Source: Casuarius casuarius | Taxonomy: Eukaryota; Chordata; Aves; Casuariiformes; Casuariidae | Reading direction: 5' to 3' | Length of the DNA: 64,000 nt | Assembly (NCBI GenBank): GCA_003342895.1 | Contig: PTFA01000012.1 | Span: 6,868,252 to 6,932,251 of the forward strand | Shown: piece after piece, positions 1-12,984 of the stretch | Position numbering within the stretch: the stretch's first letter is position 1 | Layout: each line of letters begins with the position of its first letter | Position numbers and translations under genes: made by a program | Notes under the pieces: model-generated | The model's input: only the letters and a program-made list of their open reading frames with translations | The model's database searches: none | Told to the model about the DNA's origin: nothing

Positions 1-603
1 CTCCAAAATGCCCCGTTGCTCTGTGAGGATGAAACAAAATTGGAACGTGTCTGCACTTCAACAGCCCCCATTTACCATCTCCGCTCAAACTATCAGTAAA
101 ACCAGCTGAAGCTGAAACATAAACATGTCCCATTTTTATCAGCCCTGGTCTGAGGGCTCTAGAGAAAAGACAGAGTTGACATCTGAGAACGCCAAACCTT
201 TGCAGCTGGCCCATCAGAGCCTTTAAAATCTGTTATCCTCCCATAGGCTTCTCCTCCCCCTGGATTTTCTCCCCATGGTCTCAGGGCCTATTTCAGTCGA
301 CTTCTAGTTTGGAAGTTTTGTTTAGTTCTTCAGTTCTGCATCTCTCAGTGTCTCCATTTTATGAAGACACATCTATGGTATCTCCATCTTCCAATGCCCA
401 TGCAATACCTCCCAAAAGTCTATGTTAAGCCTATGTGAGCTGCGTTTCTCTACTGACTTCTTTCACATTCTGAAACAAGTTTGTTCCTAACATATTCCGG
501 AAAGTTATTAGAGAGCGTACATTTTCTCCTGCCCTTTTCCAAAATACCCATTTTACTTTAATTTCCACATTATCAGGTCATGCCGCTTTTGCTAATTGTT
601 CAG

Positions 604-618
604 AAAAAAAAAAAAAAA
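604..618. repeat. A15 homopolymer
   Basis: This is an uninterrupted run of fifteen A followed by CC. I could not identify a retrocopy body upstream of it, so it is called as a simple repeat and not as a poly(A) tail. Confidence 0.9.
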
Positions 619-3600
619 CCTCCATCTCCTCCTGAGTAGATGCTCTTTAATAAATTGTCATGATAATTTCATCTCTGTGCTTCTATCATTTTCTCTTTAT
701 CCAGACATATTTAAAAGGCCTGATGGGTACTCAGGCAAATCTATATTTTGCTAATGTATAACATAATATTTCCTCATCTCTTTCTCAGTCTTCATATCCT
801 TTCCAAAAATGACGTGCATTGCTATTTCCTTGCAAAATACTCACAGTGATTAGTGTGGCAGAAGGACCTGCAGAGACTAAAATGGAATGCACTTAGGGCT
901 AATCTTCATCTGTCAAAGAGAGATGATTACTTATCTAGGCAGCCCAAAGGTGGTTTGCCTATTTGAAGCAATATATTTTCACTCCATTAAAGCATATGCA
1001 TACAGATTATCCAATCTAAGCATAAACCGGGAACCATTGCAGCACCTTGCGTGGTTTCTCACACGACAGAGTCATACATCCCTGTTTATCTTAGGCCCCA
1101 GTTAAATCGAAATTGAAAATCATGATTATGGATCCTACAGCAAATCCCTAAACACACCATCCAGCCATACCTTACTGATGTTTGTGAAAACAGGGATTTT
1201 ATTATACTTTGTAAACATCCCTGCCTTTTGGATTCTCTCCATACTGCATTAATTTAGGATCCATCTCTTTCATCCTTATTTGTGCTGAGTAATACTCTAC
1301 CATGGAAATAATCCTACTGCTATACTACTCAGTGTCAGGGAAGAAAATTAGACTCATACAGATTGATATGAATCTACAAAAGACATTTTAATTCTTCAAG
1401 TGGAATTGCTGATTTTCGATCTCATAAAGATTCTACCGCATCAAGAGATGTGTGCTGTTGGTGAACATAAGCAAATAAAGGCATTTTAACAGACGTGTGA
1501 TGATAGGTTGTAAGAGTATCAGTTCTCACTTGGGACAGAATTCTTAGCTTTGTCTTGTTCAGCTTAATGTTTAGTAAAAAGCAAGTAAGCATTCACTGTG
1601 GAAATGTCTTCAGTAATATTACTAATCCAATGAAATGTTTTTTCCACTGCCAGAGACAGACATGTTTTCACACATCAGGAAGATAACAAATAAAATGGAT
1701 GTATACATAAGACAGATGAGAAGATCAGCTCTTCCACGTTTTTTGCTGTTGTTGTTTATACTTTAAACCGTGCCACCTGTTATGTGGAATTTCATTAATA
1801 TTATAATGGCTCTCTAATTATTATTTCTTTCAGTTCTAACTTAATACTCAAAGCTGAAGACTACCCTCATTTTCACAGTTATTGAAATGCATCAGGAGTT
1901 GTTTCTGATGCAAGGTGAATAACACTAATTACAATAACTTTTTGCTGACTCTGGGTTACACAGCAAAGTTTTACAGCTCAGTTTATTGCACATCCTTGGG
2001 TTCCCTTCATACAGCAACAGACATGAGCCTGATCAATCACCTCCTTCTGGACTGTTCCTACACTTACCCCTTTCATATGTTACTTCAAAGTATATCTTGG
2101 GCCATCCCCTTGAGCAGTGGATATCATCTTTGAATTAACATTATTTCAGACAGACCACAGGTTGTATAAACCTTGAAAAATATTCTGACAGTTCTGCAAG
2201 AGCTGCAAAAATGAAAATCACTACGCTTCTCCTACTAGCAAAGTGAATATTTTAACCATCAAAGCATCCTTCAGTTTTTAATTAAAAAAAAAAATGCATC
2301 CAGGACTCTTCACTTCCTAGAAGAAGTGAAGTATCACAGTATCACAGACCTTGGAGTTGCTCTGAATTTGCATTAGTACCAACAAAAGACAAGTCAGACC
2401 CCCACACACAGATCTTCACCCCTTTCTCTTGACTTTTGCTCTGAATTTCAGTGAGAATTTCTGAACCTCAACACAGGATAAAAATGCTCTAAAACACGTC
2501 GTTGTTACATGAAGTGTTTACTTCTACGCAGCACCTCCAGCAAAACAAAGAATCCTAAATGCCATGTTCTCAGCCAAAAGTTTATTACAAATCCAAGGTG
2601 AAAGAACAAAGAAAACTATTCACCACACAGGAGACAAGTCTTTCAATGAGTTAAGAGTAAAGCATCAATGTATTTTATATGTTTTCTCTTTTTGTTTTGA
2701 TTTATTTAATGAAAATAACTCCTGCTCTTATTAAGAGCAGTCTCTGCAGGTTTCCCTCACTCATTTCTCCCCATTGGTGAGGACAGACCTAAGAGAAAAT
2801 ACTTGAAAACTGAGACCAAGACAGGAAATACAATTAAAAATTATTTACAAGTTATCACTGTCTCAGTAGATAGTTCCATCGGATGGAACAATTCCACTTA
2901 GAAAACAGCAGAAAGTAGATTCTTACAACGGAAAGTGCCAGGCAGAATCAAGGGAAGGCACCAGGAGCTACACTATTTTTACTTCATTACTGCCCTTCTA
3001 CACTGCGATACGGTATATGGCGGTCTCCAATACAAGGTTAGTTAAGTCCACAGAAATCAGCCATGAATCTCATTAGCTGCTCATCGGTAGTTTTCACAAA
3101 TATCTTTTGCCTAATACAATTAATCCAATTAAAACTGTCAGCAGGACAGGGTGGGGAGGGAACAATTTAGAAAGACAAAACTGAACTGAGTGAAGATTAT
3201 GAATAAACAAACCGTATTTTAGCTATACGAATGCAGTTTCAAAAATATTACTGAATTGTAAAATGAGCACAGACTAACAATAGATTATTATTCAATTTTC
3301 ACACTGAATTAAAATGAAGGAAGTAAGTAGCATTCCTGAGTACATAAATTCCCAGTCAACTCCAAAGATGAAGTGAAAATTCTGCAATAACTAAGCTCAT
3401 TATGTTCAATTATTGTTTCCAACAGCACAGCCACCTAGCACCATGAAAGCATAGCATTTGTTTTCCCCAGTAGAGCGGTGGCAATTACAGCATTATAAAC
3501 AAATAAGAGAACAGAGTTTTTCGTACCTATCAGGATACTGACAAACAACTAATTGATGACCTAACTCTCCTAAAGGAATCAGACATCATTGGCAGCTGAA

Positions 3601-4054
3601 ATTCTACAACTCTGTCTTTTTATGTTCACACCATCAAGACTAGCATCAAGACTAAGCAAGGAAACTTAACAAGGAGACAGTATCAACAAGACATATGTAA
3701 GATGTATAAGAAAGACTATCAAGCCTGATCTTGTACTTTTTGTGTTTTGTTTCAAATAGTGATGAGAAATTAGACAAGTTTATTGAGTGCAGTGCAGTCA
3801 ATCAGATTGCACGAAGGTGGGAGAGATTACATTGCTTTAAACTTGCTTCAGTGTAGGAGTGCTATGCAGGAAATTTGTCTCCTGAATACAGCACGGGCTC
3901 TTTCACCTAGCTGCACTAGATCAAATTCAGCCCACCCTAGTGCAACTCTTTTGATAAAAGTTCATTTTCTCAGTGAACGCCACATTTCTTACCTTCTCCT
4001 CACAAAGCCAGGGCATGTTCTGGAGCGCCCCTGTGCTCTTTCTTAACCTGCAGT

Positions 4055-4091
4055 CACACACACACGCACACGTGCGCACACACACACACAC
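4055..4091. repeat. (CA)n microsatellite, interrupted
   Basis: CA dinucleotides are interrupted by CGCA and CGTGCGCA variants in the middle. The alternating purine-pyrimidine pattern with CG steps is typical of a Z-DNA-prone microsatellite. Open frames that cross it on both strands (about 3783-4155) are low-complexity artefacts. Confidence 0.9.
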
Positions 4092-4660
4092 TCCAAGCAA
4101 AACAGGGGTTACTGGTAGCCGTGTGGTACACACATTACATTTCATCAGCATGTAACCGGGCAGTTACATTTCTCCACAATAGAGTTGCAGCCTTGCATGC
4201 TCCATCTGGAGTTCAGAAAGCCAGTATCTCAATCCGTGCTTCCCACTAGCTGCTGTCATGGCCCACAAGCAACGATTTTGAATCCAGTTCCATTTTTGCA
4301 ATGAATAGGTTAAAAATAATGAAAAATTCACTACCGTACTTCACATTGCTTGGCACATTTGATAGTCACTTTACCAAATGGACTTGCGGGATGAATGAAC
4401 ATGTCAGATGTAAAGAAAAAAAATAATGTATCAGAGGCTCAGCTAGGAAAAGCTATTCTACGAGAGAATTCTCTTTCTCAATCACTTAAGAAAACCTTGT
4501 TGGCTTTGGCATTCCCTTTCTTGGTTAAAAAAGGTCTGACTCAAAAATAAGCAAATAAAGGATAAAATAGGAAGGAACTGGAAACAAAAGCAGGTAGTTG
4601 AGCTTCTAGACACAGTAGCATACAACAAAGAAAACAACAGCTGAGAGAACATAAGGTATT

Positions 4661-4930
4661 TTAAGGTACAGGTCCTCGGTAATGTGTTTTTAAAATGAGA
4701 AGACTTTCCAGAAATGCCCTACTGAAGCACGGAAGCCGAACAGAGACAGACGCTAACAGAATGCACCAAAGGTAACGATTGCATTTGGTGCACTCGCTGT
4801 TTAGACACCTCCTACAGTGGATAGTGGATATCTTTCCTGGTAGATATATAAATAATAATGAAAAAGTTAACAGAATCATCCCTGCAATTAGAACAGGATG
4901 ATAATGGCACATTTGCGCCAGGTTTAACAC
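4661..4930 (-). other. Unassigned 89-codon open frame, probably not a gene
   Basis: The minus-strand frame starts at 4930 and encodes a hydrophobic stretch near residues 12-32 (around ...VLIAGMILLTFSLLFIYL...). A cysteine cluster with the pattern CRRCxxxxCTKC follows at about residues 39-50. It looks superficially like a membrane anchor plus a Cys-rich segment. I recognise no family, I see no Kozak context or splice signals, and frames of this length are expected by chance here. It is listed only so that it can be tested by comparison with related genomes. Confidence 0.1.
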
Positions 4931-5936
4931 AATTTTTATGTTACCACTGAGTCAGTACAGATATTATGAATAGCATAATTTCCAAAAGTGACTTTTTGAA
5001 GATGTCTTTTTAAAGGTTAAAAAGGTAGTGTAGCTGCAGCTAATTAGACGTAGCCACTGCTTACAAGGCATAGAATGATTTGGTTTTTTGTTACTAATTC
5101 TCCATCTCATAAATTGTATTTTCAGTACACAACAATCATCTACTTATTTTACCTAGCTTGTAGTCTGGGGATATAGTATAAAATGGGGAATTTTCCTTTG
5201 TTTCATTTCATTACTCCTATACGTAGAGCAGGTGTCTGAGCCATTCTGCGATTCCCAGATGTGAAATCAGAGGCACAGGGAGCAAAATGGCTAAGAAAGT
5301 AATGGAACAGAATATTCCCAGGCTCCTCACACAAGTGAATCAGCAGCAGGAAAACATATTTTATTTGGTTTCCTGTAACTTCATTATTACCTGATCCTCT
5401 CCCCAGCCCAGTAAATAATTGTGTAATGTCTTGATTGATGAGGGCATTACATCGAAGAAGCTATGAGTGCTTTTAAGGTTAATATTATGTAGCCACACAT
5501 ACAAAAAAGAAAGAAGAAAATATGTGATAAAATACACTGCACTGGTTAAAAAAAAAATCAAAAACCCTCAGCGATCACCACTAATTGCACCACACACATA
5601 GCACATGGAAAATACATATCAATTAATAATTAAAATTTATCTCCTCCTCTATAGTTATAGAATACAGCTGAATATGCAGTTCAGTGGAGCGGAGAAACCA
5701 TTACCTTTTGTAATGCTGTCTTAGGGGACTGAGGTAATATAATAAAGAAAGGCAGGATATATTTAAAGGCAGATGCATAAAAGCAGTCTCATTCAACTGT
5801 ACACATCTTTCACAGGGCATGATTACAAATTCAGCTGCTTGGTTCATCAATAGAGTCAAATTTCATTTGGCCTCAATGGTACATTTACATGCATAGAACA
5901 GGTAATTACACACTTAACTGCCTGCTTCTCACATGC

Positions 5937-5969
5937 AATTACACATGTTCCATGTGCAAATGTGTAATT
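5937..5969. repeat. Perfect 10-bp inverted repeat with ATTA cores
   Basis: The arms AATTACACAT (5937-5946) and ATGTGTAATT (5960-5969) are exact reverse complements around a 13-base spacer. The spacer itself contains a small CATG-centred pairing. A related TAATTACACA word sits just upstream at about 5903-5912. TAATT cores are typical of homeodomain binding sites, so a regulatory role is possible but is inferred only from the motif. Confidence 0.5.
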
Positions 5970-8540
5970 TTCACAGACCTATTGAAAAGTTCATCAACAT
6001 TAATTAGGCAAACCTTTTTCTTCAGGTAATCAGACTGTTAAAGAAAGGAACAGCCATGGTTTTAATCAGTTCTCCTATTCACTCGAAGTCAGCACTAGAT
6101 TTTCCTCCCAGACTAGTGTATTCCTTATTTTTTGTTTGTCTGTATCTCCTCTTGCAGAGGAGCTGTTGCATCCCCCCTGCACCCCCACTCCACACACACC
6201 CCTATTTTGATTGTATATTTAACTGAGAAGCCAGTAAGTACAAAGCACAGATGCCTGTGACAGATGGCACACCAGATATTGAGAAACCATATTTTCTGTA
6301 AATTATCACTATTGAAAATTACTAAAAATACTCCACTGCAATACTTTGTGCAGGTATTCCAAAGCGCTGGCTGAGAGCAAGTGGTCTGCTACCGAGAAAC
6401 GAAAGCGAGTATGCAGAGACACGTCAGGGCTCGGGGTGAACAGGGCAGTGTCACCTCGTTTGAAAGGCTGGAGTACGGAGGCAGAACAGGAGCCAGGAAA
6501 GGACACACATCCAGTATGAGAGAACACGCTGTGCAGACAGCACTACAGAAATGGCCCAGAAATACTGAAAAAAAGGGGGGGAAGTGACTAAACAACTGCT
6601 GAGATATTCCCTCTATTTATTAGTATGTTTATGCATCTAATCCCCTATTCAGCTGGTGAGTGGCCTCTCACACCCAGCTACTCTAAAGACACCTCAAACT
6701 ACAATTGCCAGGCTCAAGTGCAAAACACGCAGGAAGGAAGATGAAGACGGAGCAACTGCTTTACGGCCATGCACCAACAGCAGGCCCTGAAGTCTGGGTG
6801 CCCTCTGGGGATCGATACAATGGCTGCAGCAGCAGCATTCTTTTTTTCTGATTTTGTGTACAAGAATCCAGGAATTTCTATAATGCTTCGAAGCAGTATG
6901 TCACACTAGGGACTCTTAACATATCACTGTCAAAACTAAGGAGATGGGAAGAGAAGAATCAAAATGAAAGCAAGCATCCAACTTTCCCAAAGAAGCCCAT
7001 TTCCTTTGAGATGCTTTACTCCAGCTAGCTGTCCTACACTACGAAAATCATGTCCTCGCTTATTGAGAAGTGGTGCAAATGAGAATTTCTTTGACCTGGG
7101 GCATCTGGCCAGAAGCACCCCTTAAGACATAAACCGCAGTTGTCAAAGTGCACACTGGAAGTTTGAGGTTCATAAGATGCCAGCAGCGTAAGGCAGCTCC
7201 AGTGCCAAATGCTCAGTAATACCACTCCAGAAAAAGCAGTTATTTGGGTTAGCATGGAAACTTCTCCTCAAATACAACAGCTTACTTTGATTCTTTTCCT
7301 ATTGCAGCAGGAAGGAAAATGATTTCATAGACCAGTACATTGCAAAAAATTTAGTAGTTGGATCCAGGCAAGCCTTACTTCCAATTTTTTCCAAGTCTCA
7401 TTTTCTTCCCCTGTCTCCCCAAAAACCCATTTGTGACTGGTGTTCCAAAATGCATACATATCCACAGCCAGCTTTAGGTGAATCCGGACTGACATACTGT
7501 TCTAGTTGCTCTTGTTCCAAGTCTTGTGTTCAGATGGTTCACGTGATTTGCACCTTTGCAGGGGCACAAAGGGCTGCAGATGTTGTCTACCCTCTTAAGA
7601 GGACATGGGGAAGAAACAGACTCCTGGGCCCTTGCACAATACCATTTAGGAATCTAAAGATTTGTGGTCAGAACCCACAGAGAAAATCATAATCATGCAT
7701 TAAATATTTACGAGTTGGTTTTGTTTTAAAATCACCTCAGTCAGTGTGTGTGTAAGTCAATCTTAATAGTAAACAGGCAAAAAGCTTAGAATTAAATGTG
7801 ATTTATTTGAAGTCAATGGCTGGCACTAAAAATGCTCTGAAATACCTTTTCTACCTAAAACTCCAGAAGCAATGTTTGTTAGTTTAGGAGCAGGTGCTTT
7901 ATAGAAACTGCCAAATATTGCTAGTAGCGGGGCTTCTTAACCAAATTTCGTCTCCTCACAAAATACACCCACACGAGCATGGAAGATCACTTACACATCA
8001 GATCATTTACTCTGTGTTATGATACCACAACGTACTACTCTAATGAAACTGTGGAATACCTGCTAGGTACAGATAGATTCTCATACTGTACATAGAAAGA
8101 ACAGCTTTTCTCAACATTTGAGAGTTCCCTGAGCACTAAAGATTAACATCTCCGATTATTCAGGGGCACTACATCGCAGCAGAGCTCTGCAGAGGTCTGA
8201 TTAGGAAAGGGAAAGAGTTTGCCATACCCAAACTTCATCTTTCCCTGCTACAAGACATCCTTGACATAGGAGTGTATGCAAGCAGGTAACTTCCATAGTT
8301 GTTTTCTAGCCATGGGTTCTGCCCGGCCCTTTCTTTTTGTAGTTGCAGAATACCAAATGGTGTTTTCAGGAATACTATGGGTCTGTCAAAAAAATCTCTC
8401 TCTTTTCTTTTCGGTGTAATCAAAGGGGTTATTTTCCTCATACTATTGGACAAGACTGGCAGATGTCCGAAATGCTGCAGCATATTGGAAAAGTAACAGC
8501 AAAGGTACTGAACTATACTGAAAGGGAAGTATTTTAAAGC

Positions 8541-9066
8541 TACATCTGCAAATTGGATGAGACTGCACTCTGTCATCTCCTCCAGGTCATTGACGAAGAC
8601 GTTGAACAGCACAGGTCCCAGGATAGACCCCTGTGGTACTCGAGTTGTTTCCAGCCTCTGTGCAGAGTACGACCCACTAACCACTATGGTCAAAGGCTGA
8701 CCACCTCAAAGGCTGACCATCCAAACAGTGTTTTTTGCTCCTCTAGTGGTATGCCCATCCAGACCACAACAGCAATCCCCAAGTATACTGAGGGAGAAAG
8801 CATCAAAAGCCTGGCTAAGGTTGAGGTAAATGACATCCACTGTCTTCCTGTTATCCATAAAACCAGTCATGTTATCACAGAAGGCAAAAAGGTTGGTTCA
8901 GCATGATTTACTCTGTGCTGAATGTTGACTGTTGAGGACATCCCCTGATTTCTACAACCTTTCAAAGATGGTAAGAAGTGGCCTCGCCAGGACACCAGCC
9001 AGCTCTCTCAGCAGCCTCGGACGCAGCCCATCTGGTCCCAGACGAACACTTGTATGCATCAAGTAC
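8541..9066 (-). mobile_element. Degraded CR1 LINE fragment (antisense)
   Basis: Read on the minus strand, this is a fragment of CR1 ORF2, the non-LTR reverse transcriptase. In order it shows LGPDGLRPRLLREL, then ARPLLTIFER, then a degraded equivalent of the fingers/palm segment (VDVIYLNLSQAFD), then VPQGSILGPVLFNVFVNDLEE, and finally a decayed form of the FADD block. It is truncated at both ends and lacks the usual CR1 3' tail. About 50 codons between the ARPLLTIFER block and the HGFTKGKS-equivalent block are missing, with the junction near 8935. Stops and frameshifts make it non-functional. It is more diverged than the copy at 21759-23506. Confidence 0.88.
8541..9066 (-). pseudogene. CR1 ORF2 (reverse transcriptase) remnant
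   Basis: This is the coding remnant inside the antisense CR1. The longest minus-strand frame (8235-8693) is only partly CR1. Its first 45-50 residues carry the conserved PQGSILGPVLFNVFVNDL block. The rest runs off the element into unrelated flanking sequence, so the frame is a chance fusion and not a gene. In the family this protein copies CR1 RNA by target-primed reverse transcription. This copy has lost most of the catalytic domain. Confidence 0.8.
8690..8719. repeat. 14-bp direct duplication, 16-bp period
   Basis: TCAAAGGCTGACCA occurs at 8690-8703 and again at 8706-8719, separated by two bases. It lies within the antisense CR1 and is absent from the general CR1 arrangement as I recognise it. 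That suggests a local slippage duplication after insertion. Confidence 0.8.
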
Positions 9067-12000
9067 TCCCAAGTAACCCCTGATGTGATGCTGTTGTCAG
9101 TTTTGGTTCCCATAAATATCAGTACAAAATAGTTTTTATTCAACCAAAACAGTGTCACATTCCTACTCAATATGGCAGCTTCAGAAGTGTTTCTTCTGAA
9201 AAGAAGTTAGAAAGGCTACTATCTCACAGACTTCGTGAAACAATTTATGTTTGTGTCATATCAAGTACAGGGAGAAAGAAGACACAGATTAATCTTACAA
9301 ACTCCCTACCTAAAATGACTCCATAAATTAGAAGGCCACTATGGCAAAACAAGAGGGGAATGTCTGAAAAGAAATTAAACACACACAAAAACCAACCCCA
9401 CTTCACATCACAAGAACTTCCAAATTAATCTGAATATTGATTATTTTCATTCAGGATTACATTCAGGTTAACCTACACTAGAACAGTAAAAGATAATCTG
9501 TGGAGAGGTATCTCTTCATTAGTACGAGATGGATTACATTAGTCATTCCTGTTTCACCTGTTAGGAATCTGTACTAATGGCAGATAGCAGCCTTTGCTTA
9601 ATGATTTCTATGCAAGTCTCACTTGGAAGAAGGATTATTACTTATTATTATCAATAATTGAAGTTGACTTCTCTAACTGCCAACAGAAGTATTCCATGAT
9701 GTTTTTTCCATTAAATAGGATTTGCAATTTGACTCACCTGAGCTGAAAATTAGGTCATTGTAACACAGACCTTTAAATATATATATATATTTCATATTCC
9801 ATCAACATCCATCCACTATAAAATCAGAGTTTGTTTTAAAATTCTGTTTAATATTTAAACGCAGCTTTTATCATGCGTGATCAATGACATTGGTTTTGCA
9901 GCTAAAGGACACTAAATTTCAATTGACATTACACTGGAAAGGATTTTATGTCAATTTTTAGTGAAGTAACAAATTTCAGACAGGACACTTTTTCCTCGCT
10001 TAGAGCTGGGCAAGCTTACCATATTAATTCGGTGGGGCACACATTTAAAAATTCACAATAATAAAATCTGAACTGGCCCATTGAAAACATTCCCAGGTAA
10101 GACAGATTTTCCTTCCAACTCACATGGCACGTGCTATCATCCCACTCTTTCTGTTAAGTTGAATCAGACCAACTCTGAATGAAAGGTCACTGAGATCATC
10201 TTTTTAGGGAAGAACAGACTTTTACAAACCAGGGGAAAAACATGACGCCACTTTACTGTTGAGCCTAATAATGGGTAAGACCCAAGTAAGGATCTTGCAC
10301 TCACAGAACTAAGGCTATGGATTTGCAGTCACCAATCCTCGTGAAATGTTCCAGCCTCTCCTCCAAAGTCTTACAGCCTGTCACAGAAAGCTCATCAAAA
10401 GACGATAGATAAAGAGAAAACGTAGGACCTCAATTTTACCTCTAAATAATGACCGTTAACATCAGTTAGTAGCCAGAGAGCCTGATTCAGGAACATTTTA
10501 TTATAGACTTAGGTGAAAACAGGTAACATGAAGAAAAGTGGAACAATTCAGGGATATCAGTACCACACTATGTCATTTGGAGATTGTTTTCAGGCTGAGA
10601 GCACATCTCAGTGCAGGGAAACTCATAATCAAATCTATACAGAGACCCACAAATTCCAAGAAGAGTGTAACACCTTGTGCTTTATTTCCATCTTTTTGAA
10701 AATGAAAGAGCTACAAGAGAGTAGAGGTAAAAGAAACTTGGTACACAGCTTTATATTCTGCACATTGCTGACCTTGATACATTTAAAGGACATTTTTAAA
10801 AAAAGGAAAGAATTTTTATTCTTGAATGAGAGTGAATGGATTATAACACTGTGAAATGGAATATAATATATAAAAAAGTACAGACTATAATAGGTTAGTC
10901 GCTCAGTTACAAAACAAATACAGAAGAACTAGCTTTACAGGGACCATATGCTATTAGCCCATCCTTTGAACTTAAAGCCTCAGAATCAGGCTTCCTGACA
11001 ATTTTTATCCTAGCACTGAAGTCTTGTTACCTTGCATGAGATTTCCCTATTTCTCCAAAACAACTCTTCAATTTACTACTGCTATCTAATACATTCCCAG
11101 TTCCTAATTACAGTTAGACTTAAATGAATAATTTTTAGGTAGACATCAGTCTATGTTAATCAGACTTCTGGTTTACCCGACAGACAGCTAGAATTAACAT
11201 TCCAGTTATTTCATTTAACTAAGAAACTAAAAAGCCCTCATCAAATTAGCATATTATTCTCTCTTAAAACAGACAAAGCCATGCTAGACCATTTTGTGGT
11301 CAAATTTCGTATAGCTTGAGACAGGACTGTGTTTTTGCCTGAGTAAGGCCTGCAGGGCTAGATGTGCCAAAAGAACATTCGAGCTGCAAGCTCTAGCTGG
11401 CATATTGTATAAATCTTCAGATATAATTTTATTTTAACTACAAAGTGCTTAGAACAATTCCCTACAACAGTAGGGATGGTGCCTGGTTCTGATTAACAAC
11501 TTTCTTGCTCAGATTCTTTGCTGGAGTGAGGAAATTGTGCAGTTTCATCTTGCCCTCTTACACTGATGTTTATTATGTTAGATGATTCTTCTTTTCCCAA
11601 GCAGCCACTGTGTTATTGCTCCTTTCATCTCGAATTCATTTTCTATTGCCGCTGTGTTAATCTTCTTCTGACTTAGTGTTTCAAATATCAGAGTAGTTTT
11701 CTTTTTTTAGTTTAAAAACTAAACTCTGTTAAAAAAATGGAAACTCTCTCTAAGGCAAATCCTAGTCCTCTTCCGCAGCAGAATAGCTGAGGAATCACCC
11801 GGATGCCACAGGAGCAGTCTGGGGGACCAGGACACAGGTAAAGGACAGACACTCGCTCCATGCCACGGAGCAGTCTTCCAAAGCACCGACCTCACACCCT
11901 TGGGGAGAAGAGCCCGAGTTCAGAAAAGGCTGCAGCTTCACCCACTGATAAGCAGCTTTGGTGGGGCGGGAGTGCTCTGTGAAGGCAACTCTGCTGCAGC

Positions 12001-12984
12001 TTTGTAGGCTACAGAAAAGGATATTCTCCCCTTCCCCGCGGGCACCTGTTGCTTCTTCAAGACTTTCCTAGTATATATTTCTTCATTTGCACTTCACAGA
12101 TGGAACTGGTTTTGATTTTTGTGTTCTTCCTTGCATTTCCATTTCAGTAAAACTAGTAATGGCCTAAGCAGGCTGAAAATATCTTTTTAGTCTTCTATTT
12201 CCTTTGTTCGTAACTGATATTTTTAATACCTCAATAGGGCAGCTGGACATTCTGCTACTATTAAAAGGCACAATTCTGATTATAAATGTCAAAAAAGGAA
12301 GGTATGGCAATCAATTACAATCTAATAAAGTGGACAGAAACATTGAGGCATAAAGCTCCCTCCCCAAGCACCCTGTATTTCCCCCTCCATTACCTAATCC
12401 TCTGCAGTCAGCCAGATAGAAATCTCATCCCTTTCTGAATAAAATGTAAGAAAAGAGAATATAAAAGCCTTATTTTAGAGAGCTATAGCTCCACAATTCA
12501 AATTTGTATTGGACTGAAATTTCATACAGTAGAGGTGGATTTATGAAAATTTACTTTTATTCATAGTGTTATATGTAAAATTGAGCACCACCTTGTGAAA
12601 GGACAAGTTCCTTGTTTATTAGTGCAATTTGAATTCTCAGCCATGGGGGAAGATGGATTGTCACGCTGAAGCTGAAAGTTAAGGAGTAACTTCTGCTGCA
12701 GTGCGTTTCGTTTCATAAAGAGCAAACCAGATTCATAATGGGAAAAGGTTTGGCGGAAGTGCAGGCCAGAGCAGGGGCAAACCTTTCCATGGAGAGTTTC
12801 AAGCTTCCCTACAGAGATGCTGGCCATTGCTGTCGGTCTGCAAAAATGCACTTTTCGGCCTGGCAGTGGGGCTTCCACGTTTCGGAGGGCGAGTACAACT
12901 ATAATCCGTGCCTCATTTCTCTCCTAACTTTTCTGTACCGTTAGCAGAGTAAAAACCTACCATGCGCTCTACTTTAGACTGGGT
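9067..12984. other. Non-coding single-copy sequence
   Basis: No gene or clear mobile element was recognised. It includes a short (AT)n tract at 9776-9791. A moderately GC-richer section at 11760-12060 contains a consensus-like splice donor (CAG at 11835-11837 followed by GTAAAG) and a GGGGCGGG box at 11963-11970. Those two motifs would fit an untranslated exon and promoter, but each is expected to occur by chance in a window this long. Open frames here (up to 113 codons) have no recognisable homology. Confidence 0.65.
9776..9791. repeat. (AT)n short tract
   Basis: This is a short alternating AT run of seven to eight units within an AT-rich stretch. Confidence 0.8.

Larger units (their letters stand above)
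1..8540. other. Non-coding single-copy sequence
   Basis: I see no supportable gene in this stretch. Open frames are short (up to about 90 codons), lie on both strands and match no family I recognise. It holds an A15 run (604-618), a CA microsatellite (4055-4091), a C-rich patch (about 6172-6203) and a short palindrome with ATTA cores (5937-5969). The sequence is AT-rich with few CpGs. It could be intergenic or intronic, and no splice sites with coding flanks were recognised. Confidence 0.7.

Noticed and set aside
2326..2346. ATCACAGT/ATCACAGA octamers as an antisense CR1 tail
   Set aside because: The two octamers look right, but the following sequence shows no CR1 3' UTR or ORF2 C-terminus.
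8235..8693. 152-codon minus-strand frame as a host gene
   Set aside because: Its start encodes CR1 reverse transcriptase blocks. The remainder reads through into unrelated flank.
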